DNA from: Gordonia hankookensis
Lineage (GTDB): Bacteria; Actinomycetota; Actinomycetes; Mycobacteriales; Mycobacteriaceae
Direction: 5' to 3'
NCBI RefSeq assembly: GCF_014673215.1
Contig: NZ_JACWMS010000005.1
Location: 186,001-250,000 of the forward strand
DNA: 64,000 nucleotides
In this document: positions 44,136 through 53,416 of the stretch, piece by piece
Numbering within the stretch: the first letter of the stretch is position 1
How the letters are laid out: each line of letters begins with the position of its first letter
The notes under the pieces: model-generated
Database searches by the model: none
What the model saw: only the letters and a program-made list of their open reading frames with translations
What the model was told of the DNA's origin: nothing
Translations under genes and position numbers: made by a program

Positions 44136-47100
44136 CTACGAAACGCCCACCTGGGCACCCTGTCCCGACCACGCGGCACTCGCCTCGATCGCCCCGATGA
44201 TCTGGGGACGCAGCTCGGCGGCACGGATCACCGCGTCGACGGAGCCGACCTCGACCGCACGCGCGATGCTGTGGACGGCGTCGAACTCGGCGGCGACCTC
44301 ACCGATCTTCTCGGCCCGGACCGACTGCCGCATCTCCGCGAGCTCGGCACTCAACGTCGAGCGGTCGGTGCCGGTGGCGTCTGCCACACGCATCTCGAGT
44401 TCGCGAATGCGGGAGTCGGCAGAGGTGCGTTTGCCCACCTCGCCGGCGAACACCACCGCCGCGGCCGGGGCGCCACCGAGTACCGACGCGTACGAGCCTT
44501 CGATGGCCAGCACGGTCATGTTCGGGTTCAGCGCCTTGGAGAACACCACGAAGGCGCCGCCGTGGTACCGCGAGATCACGCAGAACACAATGGGCCCTTG
44601 GAAGTTCACGATCGCGCGACCGATCTCCGCGCCGTATTCCAGCTGCAGCTTTCGCAGCGACTCGGGAGAACCGTCGAAACCGGACAGGTTGGCGAGCACC
44701 ACCAGCGGCCGGTTGCCGCTGGCAACGTTGATCGCCCGCGCGGCCTTCTTCGACGACTGCGGGAACAGCGTGCCCGCGGTGTAGGTGTCCGGGCCGTCGG
44801 TCGGCTTGTAGCCGCGTCGCTGCACCTCCCGCGACTCGATCCCGAGCAGGCACACCGGGATACCGCCGAGGTGGACGTCGCAGACCACGGCGGTCTCGGC
44901 GTCGGCCATACCCGCCCAGCGTTCGAGCACCACGTGGTCCTGGTCGGCCAGTGCGCGCATCACCGTCCGAATGTCGAAGGGCTTCTTGCGATCCGGGTTG
45001 GTCTCGGCCGAGAAGATGTGTCCGACGGTGGTGAAGTCGCTGCCCGCAAGAACGTGCGGGTAGTCGGAGATGTCCCGATCGGCCGGGTCGCTGGTCAGTG
45101 ACCGCCGCGGCGTCTGTTCGCCGGGTACGACATAGGTGTGGTCGTAGTGGCTCATCAGCAGATCCTTGGCCGCACCCAGGTTCGGCACCCAGTACTGTGC
45201 CTGTCCGTTGGGACCCATCACCCGGTCGTATCCGCCGATGCCGAAATTGTCCTCGGCCGACACGCCCCCGGAGAAGTCGAGCGACTGCTTGCCGGTGAGC
45301 ACCATTGCCGAATCCGGGGTCATCACCAGAATGCCCTTGGTGTGCATCAGCATCGTGGCCTCGGCGTTCCAGTACGGCTGCGCACCGACGTTGATACCGG
45401 CCACGACGATGTTGATCTCGCCGCCGGCCTGGGTGAACTCGACGACGCGCTTGAGTGCGCGCGCCACCCAGTCCATGTTCTCGGTTCCCGAGTCCATGGA
45501 GATCCGGGCACCCGACGACAGCGCAAACCACTCGACCGGAACCTGCATCCGCTCGGCGAGGTCCAGCGCTCCGATCACCCGACTGCATTCCGGCTCCGAC
45601 AGCGCACCAAGTGATTTCGTCGGATCTCCGAGCAACACCACGCGGGTCACGCCCTGCGGATACTTGTCGGTCGGTGTGGTGACCACGCCGACCACCATGG
45701 CGGCCGTGTTACTGCCCTTCGGACGATCGACGGGCACCAGTACCTGCTCGGCATTCAGGTCGTACTCGGAGAACTCGCCGAGCAGGCCGGCGAGCTCGTA
45801 CGGATAGACGGTGTTGCGCTTCGCCGCGCGCAACACTTTCTGGCGGTACCCGTCGACGGGTTCGATCGGGTCGTCGGAAGGCTCGCCGACGCTGACGTCG
45901 AAGCCACCCGTGGCGTTGATCGAGAATCGCACGGCGACCTTCGACAGGATCCCGGTGTCATGGTCGCGTCGACGCGCGATCAGCTGGACCTCCTCGAGAC
46001 CGACGCCGGCAGCGATGGCACGGATGTATCCGGCGATCGCTGCGAGTTCCTCGGCGGTGACGTCCATCGGCGGCCAGATGTACATGATGATGCGGTTGGT
46101 GTCGGCGGTCCGGCCCGACGGGCGTTGCGCCCGTCGGATCGAGTCGACACACGATGCCAGGATTGTCTCGGCGGTCGGCAGAGCCAGGAGTCGGCCGTCG
46201 TGTTCGCGTACCGCAGTGAGGTCGCGCACCTGTGCGAATGCGATGAGCCGGTCGTCGGACGGGTTGTCGCGGGCGACGCACCGGAAGAGGTAGACCTCCT
46301 CGTCGTCCGAGGAGCTCAGTCGGGTGAGATCGAATTTGTGCAGTCGCTCCATCTGCATGCGCTGCGCAATGTGGGGATGCAGCCCACGGATCAGACGCTC
46401 TTCTGCCATACCGGTCGCGGACGGCCGGAAGGTGAAGTGGTGATGCATCAGCGCATCACCACTGCCGGCAACCGTGGTGGTGATGCGGTGTACCTGGCTG
46501 GGCATCGGGGTCGACGCGATGACCTCGTGCAGAGCCGACGCCATCGCATCGAAATCCTCGGGTTGTTGTTCCCAGCTCAGGTAGATGTCGGCATCGATGG
46601 ACGGGGTGTCGCGGGCCAGTTCGGCCAGACCGGCCAGCGCAGGTCCCAGATTGTCGAAGCTCACCGCCGCCGACGCCAGCTTCGCGCCCTCCCGCACTGC
46701 GACCACGAAACGGGCGCCGCCCGCCTGCTGGATCCGCACATCGGTCAGTCCCTTGTTCCCGTAGTAGCGGCGGGTCAGGACCTCGAGCATCACGGTGTTG
46801 TCGGCCTTGCCGTGGATCACCTGCTGCGCGAGGAGCCGGACCAGTGGCTCGGTGCTGCGGACCATCTCCGAGATTCGTTCGGCGCGGTCCGTGGCATCGG
46901 GGTTGTCGTCGAGATAGCGCAGATGATCGCGGACGTTGTCGTAGACCCGTGCGCGATTGCGGCGCAGCAACTCCTGGCCGTACCACGCGTAGATGAGCCC
47001 ACGCGCGAGATCGGCGATGACCGGGAAGCGCACCTGAGTGGCAGCCACAAGCCGATCGAGTGCGGTGCCGACGGAATCCCTCAGCTCCTCGCGCGGGGTC

Positions 47101-49628
47101 GGTTCCCCGAGCCACTCGCGCAGCAGGGTGGTGAGCACGGTGACCGAGTCGCCGGGGTTCTGCAAGGCCAGGAAGATCCGGAAGACCGCGGCCTCGAGTT
47201 CGGGGGTGCGATCGAGATCGGTCACACCGTAATGGGCGAGTGCCCGTCCGAGTTGTGCGTGGAACGCCTCCGGCAGACCGTCGCGCTCGACGTCGAGGCT
47301 CTGCAGATAGGTGTGGAAACTCTCGCGTGAGCTGTGCACGCGCTCGTCGCCGATGGCCTCCCCCGACGGCCGGTTCTGACTCAGCTTGGCAAGATCGGCG
47401 AACACGGTGATCAGTTCGAGTTCGTCGGCCAGCGGGCGACGACCGCTCTCGATCGCCACGCGGCGGGTTGCGAGGTAGTCGTCGAGCAGTCGGGTGCGGT
47501 CGTGTGGGTCGACGTCGTACCCGAGCAGCAGGCTGCGCAGATCCTCGAGGCTGCGGCCGGTGCGCTCCTGCGGTGACACGTCGACGGGCTCGTCGGGCAG
47601 TTCGATGTCGACGCCGTCGGTCGCGTCGTCGGGTGTCTCCGCCTCGTCGTCGTCGCTGAGCGGTTCCAGGCGTAGCAACGGCACACCGGTCTCCACCTGG
47701 GTGCCGACCGACACCAGGCTCTCCTTCAACCGACTCCGGACCGGCGCACGCAGCACCGTCTCCATCTTCATGCTCTCCAGCACCAGCACGGGTGCGCCTG
47801 CCTCGACCTCGGCGCCCACCTCCAGCGGAGTGGCGACGACCAGTGCAGGGGCCGGTGAGCGCACGACGCCACCTTCGTCGCGACTGACCCGATGAGTCAC
47901 CCCGTCGACGTCGACGAGGTGGATCGGTCCGTGGGTGTCGGTCACCAGTCGGTAGCGGACGCCGTTGAGGACGATCTGAGCGGTGTGCTCGTCGAAGCGT
48001 TCGAGGTCGACGTCGGCGGTGCGCGTGTGGTCACCGGCTTCGATGCCGATGCGGAAACGGTGCGCGCCGATGCGTGCGACGCGGACACGGTAACCGATCC
48101 CGCGCAGTTTCAGATCGAGCGGACGACCGCTGTCGTGCTGCACCTGTGGCCGACCACCCGACGCGGTGGACAGCAGCCGATGGCGCTCCACCGACTCGCC
48201 CTCTTCATAGGCGTCGATGGCCGCAGCGGCCAGCGCGACCGCCGAGTGACGATGGGCGACGAGTCGACCCTCCTCGCGCACTCGATCGATCCAGCCGGTG
48301 TCGGCACTGCCGTCGATGACCTCGGGCTGGTTGAGCAACTCGAGGACGAAGCTCTTGTTGGTTGCGCCGCCTTCGATGATCACCCGCGTCTGGACCATCG
48401 CCCGGCGCAGACGGCCGAGCGCCTCGTCGCGGTCGCGGCCGTAGGCGATGATCTTGGCGATCATCGAGTCGAAGTCGGCGGGAATGGTGTCGCCCTCGCT
48501 GACGCCGGTGTCGACACGGATGCCCGGGCCGGCGGGCAGTTCGAGGCGCGCGATGCGGCCGGGGGACGGCGCGAAGTCGCGGTCGGGGTCCTCGGCGTTG
48601 AGTCGGGCCTCGATCGCGTGACCGCGTTCCACCGGTGGTTCACCTTCGAGACGTCCACCCGAGGCCACGTGCAATTGAGCGCGGACCAGATCGAAGCCGG
48701 TGGTCGCCTCGGTGATGGGGTGCTCGACCTGCAGACGAGTGTTGACCTCGAGGAACGCGAACAGTTGCTCGCCGGGGTGATAGAGGAACTCGACGGTGGC
48801 CGCGCCCCGGTAGCCCACCGCCACGGCCAATCGTTCGGCCGACGTCTTGAGTTCGGCGACCTGCGCCTCGGAGAGGACCGGCGATGCGGACTCCTCGATG
48901 ACCTTCTGATTTCGTCGCTGGACCGAGCAGTCACGTACGCCCAGTGCCCAGGCGGTGCCCTGACCATCGGCGATCACCTGCACCTCGACGTGGCGGGCGC
49001 CGGTGACGAGGCGTTCGAGGAACACGACGCCGCTGCCGAAGGCTCGGGCCGCCTCATCGCGGGTCCGTTCGTAGGCCTCGCGGAGATCGCCGTCGTTCGT
49101 CACGACCCGGATACCCCGGCCGCCACCGCCCGCAGTGGCCTTGAGCATCAACGGGTAACCGATCTCGGCCGACGCCGCCACGGCCTCGTCGATGCTCTCC
49201 ACGGCTCCACGGCTCCAGGGCGCCACCGGGACGCCGACCTCTTCGGCGATCAGCTTGGCGCCGATCTTGTCGCCCAGTTTGCGCATCGCCTCCGGCGACG
49301 GCCCGACGAATGTGACGCCGATGCGCTCGCACAGTTCGGCGAAGAGTGGATCCTCCGCGACGAAGCCCCAGCCGACCCATGCCGCGTCGACACCGGTCGC
49401 GAGGAGTGCGCGCTCGAGGACCTCGAGGTTCAGATAGGGCCGGGTGGCGGCGGGCCCGAGGTCGTAGGCGAGGTCGGCCTCACGCACAAATGTCGCGTTG
49501 CGGTCCGCGTCGGTGTAGAGCGCGACGACCTCGATCGGCTGTCCGGTCTCGGCGGACAGGCCGCGGACGGCATGGATGAGTCGCATGGCGGACTCGCCGC
49601 GGTTCACGATGGCAATGCGTGTGAACAT
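44136..49628 (-). CDS. single-chain, eukaryote-type multidomain acyl-CoA (acetyl-CoA) carboxylase
   Basis: 1,830 residues from the ATG at 49628 (GGAG 8 bases upstream). Domain order is biotin carboxylase (about 1-480; GGGGRG at 167-172, EVNTRLQVEHP at 294-304); biotin carrier (ESMKMET, biotin Lys621); a long central region (about 700-1265) with LHPHIAQRMQMERLHKFDLTR and VYLFRCVARDNPSDDRLIAFAQVRD, which resemble the ACC central domain of eukaryotes; and carboxyltransferase (about 1265-1830; YPYELAGLL near 1275, GARISMDSG, FGIGGYDRVMGPNGQ). Bacterial ACCs are usually split over three to four genes, and actinobacterial long-chain versions lack this central part. Makes malonyl-CoA or a longer acyl-malonate analogue with ATP and bicarbonate. 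The gene could supply mycolate or lipid synthesis. Confidence 0.88.
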   Translation of the reverse strand: MFTRIAIVNRGESAMRLIHAVRGLSAETGQPIEVVALYTDADRNATFVREADLAYDLGPAATRPYLNLEVLERALLATGVDAAWVGWGFVAEDPLFAELCERIGVTFVGPSPEAMRKLGDKIGAKLIAEEVGVPVAPWSRGAVESIDEAVAASAEIGYPLMLKATAGGGGRGIRVVTNDGDLREAYERTRDEAARAFGSGVVFLERLVTGARHVEVQVIADGQGTAWALGVRDCSVQRRNQKVIEESASPVLSEAQVAELKTSAERLAVAVGYRGAATVEFLYHPGEQLFAFLEVNTRLQVEHPITEATTGFDLVRAQLHVASGGRLEGEPPVERGHAIEARLNAEDPDRDFAPSPGRIARLELPAGPGIRVDTGVSEGDTIPADFDSMIAKIIAYGRDRDEALGRLRRAMVQTRVIIEGGATNKSFVLELLNQPEVIDGSADTGWIDRVREEGRLVAHRHSAVALAAAAIDAYEEGESVERHRLLSTASGGRPQVQHDSGRPLDLKLRGIGYRVRVARIGAHRFRIGIEAGDHTRTADVDLERFDEHTAQIVLNGVRYRLVTDTHGPIHLVDVDGVTHRVSRDEGGVVRSPAPALVVATPLEVGAEVEAGAPVLVLESMKMETVLRAPVRSRLKESLVSVGTQVETGVPLLRLEPLSDDDEAETPDDATDGVDIELPDEPVDVSPQERTGRSLEDLRSLLLGYDVDPHDRTRLLDDYLATRRVAIESGRRPLADELELITVFADLAKLSQNRPSGEAIGDERVHSSRESFHTYLQSLDVERDGLPEAFHAQLGRALAHYGVTDLDRTPELEAAVFRIFLALQNPGDSVTVLTTLLREWLGEPTPREELRDSVGTALDRLVAATQVRFPVIADLARGLIYAWYGQELLRRNRARVYDNVRDHLRYLDDNPDATDRAERISEMVRSTEPLVRLLAQQVIHGKADNTVMLEVLTRRYYGNKGLTDVRIQQAGGARFVVAVREGAKLASAAVSFDNLGPALAGLAELARDTPSIDADIYLSWEQQPEDFDAMASALHEVIASTPMPSQVHRITTTVAGSGDALMHHHFTFRPSATGMAEERLIRGLHPHIAQRMQMERLHKFDLTRLSSSDDEEVYLFRCVARDNPSDDRLIAFAQVRDLTAVREHDGRLLALPTAETILASCVDSIRRAQRPSGRTADTNRIIMYIWPPMDVTAEELAAIAGYIRAIAAGVGLEEVQLIARRRDHDTGILSKVAVRFSINATGGFDVSVGEPSDDPIEPVDGYRQKVLRAAKRNTVYPYELAGLLGEFSEYDLNAEQVLVPVDRPKGSNTAAMVVGVVTTPTDKYPQGVTRVVLLGDPTKSLGALSEPECSRVIGALDLAERMQVPVEWFALSSGARISMDSGTENMDWVARALKRVVEFTQAGGEINIVVAGINVGAQPYWNAEATMLMHTKGILVMTPDSAMVLTGKQSLDFSGGVSAEDNFGIGGYDRVMGPNGQAQYWVPNLGAAKDLLMSHYDHTYVVPGEQTPRRSLTSDPADRDISDYPHVLAGSDFTTVGHIFSAETNPDRKKPFDIRTVMRALADQDHVVLERWAGMADAETAVVCDVHLGGIPVCLLGIESREVQRRGYKPTDGPDTYTAGTLFPQSSKKAARAINVASGNRPLVVLANLSGFDGSPESLRKLQLEYGAEIGRAIVNFQGPIVFCVISRYHGGAFVVFSKALNPNMTVLAIEGSYASVLGGAPAAAVVFAGEVGKRTSADSRIRELEMRVADATGTDRSTLSAELAEMRQSVRAEKIGEVAAEFDAVHSIARAVEVGSVDAVIRAAELRPQIIGAIEASAAWSGQGAQVGVS

Positions 49629-49895
49629 CACCGACTCCAATCTCTTCGATTCGTACGTGTCGGCCGCGGAGGTCGCGGCGCCCGTCTCGACGGCTACGCC
49701 CGAGTACGGGGTCGGTGTGCTCCGTGCCGGCGCTGGATGCCGGCGGCGCACCTCGCATGATTGTGGCGAATCGTTTCCCTACGCGCGAGTACGGGCTTTG
49801 TGACGTTGTCGTCCGGAGCGTGGCACATGCACCCTGACCTGCACGTCGGGGCCGTTCGGGTGCGGGTCCGCACGGTGAGCCGCCGAGCGCGCACC

Positions 49896-49901
49896 TAGGC
49901 T
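49896..49901 (+). promoter_or_regulatory. -10 box of the PhoD-like gene (leaderless)
   Basis: TAGGCT ends 6 bases before the ATG at 49908, which puts the transcript start at or beside the start codon. No -35 box is clear. Confidence 0.45.
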
Positions 49902-49907
49902 GTACCG

Positions 49908-51539
49908 ATGGCTCTCGTTCTCGGTCCGATCTTGCGTCACGTAGGCGAGACCACCGCAACCATCTGGGTACAGACCGACAACCGCGCCGACGTCGAGGTG
50001 CTGGGCTGTCGCTCGTCGACGTTCGAGGTCGAGGGCTGCCACTACGCGCTGGTCGTGGTCGACGGCCTGACGCCGGGCTCGACCACCGAGTACCGACTCC
50101 ACGTCGACGGGACACAGGAGTGGCCGCCTCCGGAGTCCCGGTACCCACCGAGCGTCATCCGGACGCGGGGAGCCGACCGCGACGGGAGTCTTCGGGTGGT
50201 CTTCGGGTCGTGTCGCTACCCCAAGACCGGCGATGCTGCCCTGGACGACAAGCTCGGTGTGGATGCACTGGACTGCTACGCCACACGACTGACCGGGCAA
50301 CCCGTGTCGGCGTTGCCCGACGTCGTCATCCTGCTCGGCGACCAGGTCTACGCCGACGAGCTGACGCCGGAGGCGCGGCGTCACCTGGCCGGCCGCCGCA
50401 GCGGCTCGGTGCGTACCAAACGTCCACCCGGCGAGGTCGTGACCTTCACCGAGTACGAGGGGCTCTATCGGCATACGTGGGGCGATCCGGAGATCCGCTG
50501 GCTCATGTCCACCGTGCCCATCGCGATGATCTTCGACGACCACGACATCCGCGACGACTGGAACACCTCCGCTGCGTGGCGTGCCTCGATGAACTCCGTG
50601 CCGTGGTGGCGGGACCGGATCCGGGCGGGACTCGCGTCCTACTGGGTGTATCAGCATCTGGGCAATCTCAGTCCCACCGAACTCGCCGCCGACGACGATT
50701 ATCGAAAGGTCGTCGATTCCACCGGCGACTGCTGGCCGCTGCTGGTCGATCTCGCCGACCGTGCCGACGACGACGCCGACGGAGAGAAGGGTCTTCGGTT
50801 CAGTTACCGGTGGGATCTGGGTACGGCCAGACTTGTCATGATCGACTCGCGCAACGGTCGAATCCTGTCCGGGGGCTCTCGAAAGATGTTGAGTGATCGG
50901 GAGTTCGCCTGGCTCGAGGAGCAGATGACAGACGGTGTCGACCGCGTCGACCACGTGATCCTGGGGTCGTCGCTGCCCTGGCTGTTACCACCTGCGCTCG
51001 GTGACCTGCAGACGATCAACGAGATCGCGGCCAACCGGAGCGGCTTCCGCGGGCGGCTTGCCGAAAAGATCCGGCAGGCGACCGATTTCGAACATTGGCC
51101 CGCGTTCATGGAATCGTTCCGAAGGCTCAGTGACCTGATCATCGGTGTGGCCACGCGGCCCGGTCGTGCGCCCGCCACCGTCTCCGTGCTCTCCGGCGAT
51201 GTCCATCACAGCTATGTGGCGCGGGCCGACCACCCGGGTACGACGGCGACCGCAGTTCATCAGCTGGTGTGCTCGCCCGTTCACAATCATGTCCCCTGGT
51301 ACGTCAAGCCAGTACTGGAGTATGCATGGTCGCCGCGGGCCGCTCGCGTGACCCGCGCGTGGGCCCGGCATCTGGGGTCTCCCCCGCTGCCGATGAACTG
51401 GTCCGACGTCGGCGGTCCGTTGTTCGGCAACACCATCGCCACTCTGATGACCAACTGGCGCACCGCCCGCGTCGTCTTCGAACAACCACGCGACGACCGC
51501 GCACTGTCCGAGGTCACCCGGGTATCCCTCACCGACTGA
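49908..51539 (+). CDS. PhoD-like (alkaline phosphatase D family) metallophosphatase
   Basis: 543 residues without signal peptide. The N-terminal ~90 residues form a fibronectin-like domain (ETTATIWVQTDNRADVEVLG), as in PhoD. Metal-binding motifs follow: FGSCRYP, LGDQVYADE, FDDHDIRDDW and LSGDVHHSY, all conserved. Typical PhoD proteins are Tat-secreted and this one is not, so an intracellular phosphodiesterase is likely. Divergent from the carboxylase gene. Substrate unknown. Confidence 0.85.
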   Translation: MALVLGPILRHVGETTATIWVQTDNRADVEVLGCRSSTFEVEGCHYALVVVDGLTPGSTTEYRLHVDGTQEWPPPESRYPPSVIRTRGADRDGSLRVVFGSCRYPKTGDAALDDKLGVDALDCYATRLTGQPVSALPDVVILLGDQVYADELTPEARRHLAGRRSGSVRTKRPPGEVVTFTEYEGLYRHTWGDPEIRWLMSTVPIAMIFDDHDIRDDWNTSAAWRASMNSVPWWRDRIRAGLASYWVYQHLGNLSPTELAADDDYRKVVDSTGDCWPLLVDLADRADDDADGEKGLRFSYRWDLGTARLVMIDSRNGRILSGGSRKMLSDREFAWLEEQMTDGVDRVDHVILGSSLPWLLPPALGDLQTINEIAANRSGFRGRLAEKIRQATDFEHWPAFMESFRRLSDLIIGVATRPGRAPATVSVLSGDVHHSYVARADHPGTTATAVHQLVCSPVHNHVPWYVKPVLEYAWSPRAARVTRAWARHLGSPPLPMNWSDVGGPLFGNTIATLMTNWRTARVVFEQPRDDRALSEVTRVSLTD

Positions 51540-51549
51540 GGTCTGTCGG

Positions 51550-52521
51550 TCATTCCGTCAGCACAACGCCCTTGCCGAGGAGAGTGCCGTCTTCCATGTC
51601 GCGATGCGCCGAGGCGATCTCGTCGAAGTGATAGACCCGACCGATCGGGACAGTGGCATTGCCGGCCGAGACATCGTCGAGAAACTGCTGCAGGACTCGC
51701 GGCGGCAGATCGCTGGATCCACCCGAGTACGCGGTCAGTCGGACTCCGTTGGGCAGATAGTCCATCGGATAGAACTCGGCAATGGTCCATTGGTCGGACA
51801 ACATACCGGTGAAGCACACGGTCCCCTTGGCGCGCGTGGCACGCAGGGTGTCCGGGAGTGTGTTGACACCGACCAGTTCGACGGCTCCGTGCACTCCGTC
51901 CGGCACGATCTCGCGGACCACCTCGCTGATCGCGCCGTCGTCGACGACGACGTGATCGGCGAACTCACGGAGGAAGCCCACCCGCGCGTCGTCGCGCGTC
52001 GTCGACACGACCACGCAACCGGCGCGCCGTGCCAGGACGGCCAGGGCCAGGCCGACCGATGAGGTGCCCCCGCGGATGAGCAACGTCTCGCCTGCGGCAA
52101 CACCGGCGCCGATCGTGAGCGAGCCGTGAGCGGTCTGCACCATCTCCGGCACCGCGCCCAACACGTCCCACGGCAGGTCGCTGGCGAAGGACACCACCGA
52201 AGACACCGGAATGCACGCGAACTGCGCGTACCCGCCGTCGATGGTGCGGCCCATGCCGCCCATCAACGCCGCCACCTGAGTGTCGGGCGCAAACTCGCCA
52301 CCGGGGCATTCGACAACCACCCCCACTGCCTCGAGCCCGGGAATGCGGGGGAAGGATCCGAACGATCCCATTCCCCGCCGGAAATGCAATTCCGAACGGT
52401 TCAGGCCAAATGCCTTGACCTGTATGAGAACCCACCCGACAGTGGGTGTGGGCGTCGGAACCGAGCGGATGGTCATGGATTCCGGCGGTCCCGGAGCATC
52501 GAGTACGACGGCGCGCATCAT
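51550..52521 (-). CDS. zinc-free alcohol dehydrogenase / quinone oxidoreductase-like protein
   Basis: 323 residues of the MDR family. VKAFGLNRSELHFRRGM near the N-terminus and IRGGTSSVGLALAVLARRAGCVVVSTTRDDARVGFL for NAD(P)H binding. No zinc ligands. Start is one of two adjacent ATGs (52521, 52518). Convergent with the PhoD-like gene; the divergent hydrolase gene lies 78 bases upstream. Confidence 0.85.
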   Translation of the reverse strand: MMRAVVLDAPGPPESMTIRSVPTPTPTVGWVLIQVKAFGLNRSELHFRRGMGSFGSFPRIPGLEAVGVVVECPGGEFAPDTQVAALMGGMGRTIDGGYAQFACIPVSSVVSFASDLPWDVLGAVPEMVQTAHGSLTIGAGVAAGETLLIRGGTSSVGLALAVLARRAGCVVVSTTRDDARVGFLREFADHVVVDDGAISEVVREIVPDGVHGAVELVGVNTLPDTLRATRAKGTVCFTGMLSDQWTIAEFYPMDYLPNGVRLTAYSGGSSDLPPRVLQQFLDDVSAGNATVPIGRVYHFDEIASAHRDMEDGTLLGKGVVLTE

Positions 52522-52599
52522 GATCCGAGACTACGCGGGCGGAAGGGGCGGCGATGCCGACGATGGTTCGCACCGAGAACCGTCGCTAAGGTGCGATGC

Positions 52600-53403
52600 G
52601 TGAACACGTCAGCGCATCGATTCATCGCCGGCGACAGGGTCGCCATCTCCTATCGCATGTTCGGCGACCCTCCTGCGGGCAACTCTTCTGGCGGGAACGG
52701 TCCGGGTCGACCACCGGTCGTCTTGCAGCACGGCTTCGCGTCAAGTGGCGCACAGAACTGGATGGCAGCCGGGTTGGTGGATGCTCTTGTCGCGCAGGGT
52801 CGTCAGGTGATCGTGATCGATGCGCGCGGGCATGGGGAATCGGACAAACCGCACGATCCCGGCCGTTATGGGGAGGGCCGTATGGCGTGGGACCTCGTGG
52901 AGTTGTTCGACTCGCTGGACATCGCCGCAGTGGATCTGGTGGGGTACTCGATGGGTGCGATCGTCGCGTTGCTGACCGCGGTGCAGGACAATCGGATTCG
53001 TCGGCTCGTCGTCGGCGGTGTCGGTGCCGGCGTGGTGGACCTCGGTGGTGTCGACACCCGGGTGATCGACCAGCGCGCCCTGGCCGAGGCCCTGCGTGCC
53101 GACGACCCGACGTCCGTGACCGACCCGGCCGCCCGCCGATTCCGGCTGTTCGCCGACGCATCCGACAACGACCGGCTCGCGTTGGCGGCGCAGGCCGAGG
53201 CGGTGAACACCGAGGCGATCGCATTCGAACAGATCTCCGTCGAGGTCGCCGTGGTCATCGCCGGTGTCGACGACGATCTCGCACACCGGCCCGAGGTCCT
53301 CGCGAAAGAGTTGTCGGCCACACTGATCCGAGTGCCTGGGAACCACCTGGGTGCGGTCGGGACGCCGGAGTTCCGGACCGCGCTGCTCGACACCCTCCGG
53401 TGA
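52600..53403 (+). CDS. alpha/beta hydrolase
   Basis: 267 residues from the GTG at 52600. Oxyanion QHGFASSG, DARGHGESDKP, nucleophile elbow VGYSMGA, VIAGVDDDLAHRP for the acid and VPGNHLGAVG for the His. Likely an esterase or related serine hydrolase. A Gly/Asn/Ser-rich insert (AGNSSGGNGPGRP) occurs at about residues 26-38. No signal. Confidence 0.85.
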   Translation: MNTSAHRFIAGDRVAISYRMFGDPPAGNSSGGNGPGRPPVVLQHGFASSGAQNWMAAGLVDALVAQGRQVIVIDARGHGESDKPHDPGRYGEGRMAWDLVELFDSLDIAAVDLVGYSMGAIVALLTAVQDNRIRRLVVGGVGAGVVDLGGVDTRVIDQRALAEALRADDPTSVTDPAARRFRLFADASDNDRLALAAQAEAVNTEAIAFEQISVEVAVVIAGVDDDLAHRPEVLAKELSATLIRVPGNHLGAVGTPEFRTALLDTLR

Positions 53404-53416
53404 CCTCTCGTCGTGG

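Noticed and set aside
47892..49760. 622-residue open frame on the plus strand
   Set aside because: Antisense to the biotin carboxylase part of the carboxylase gene; a typical high-GC shadow.
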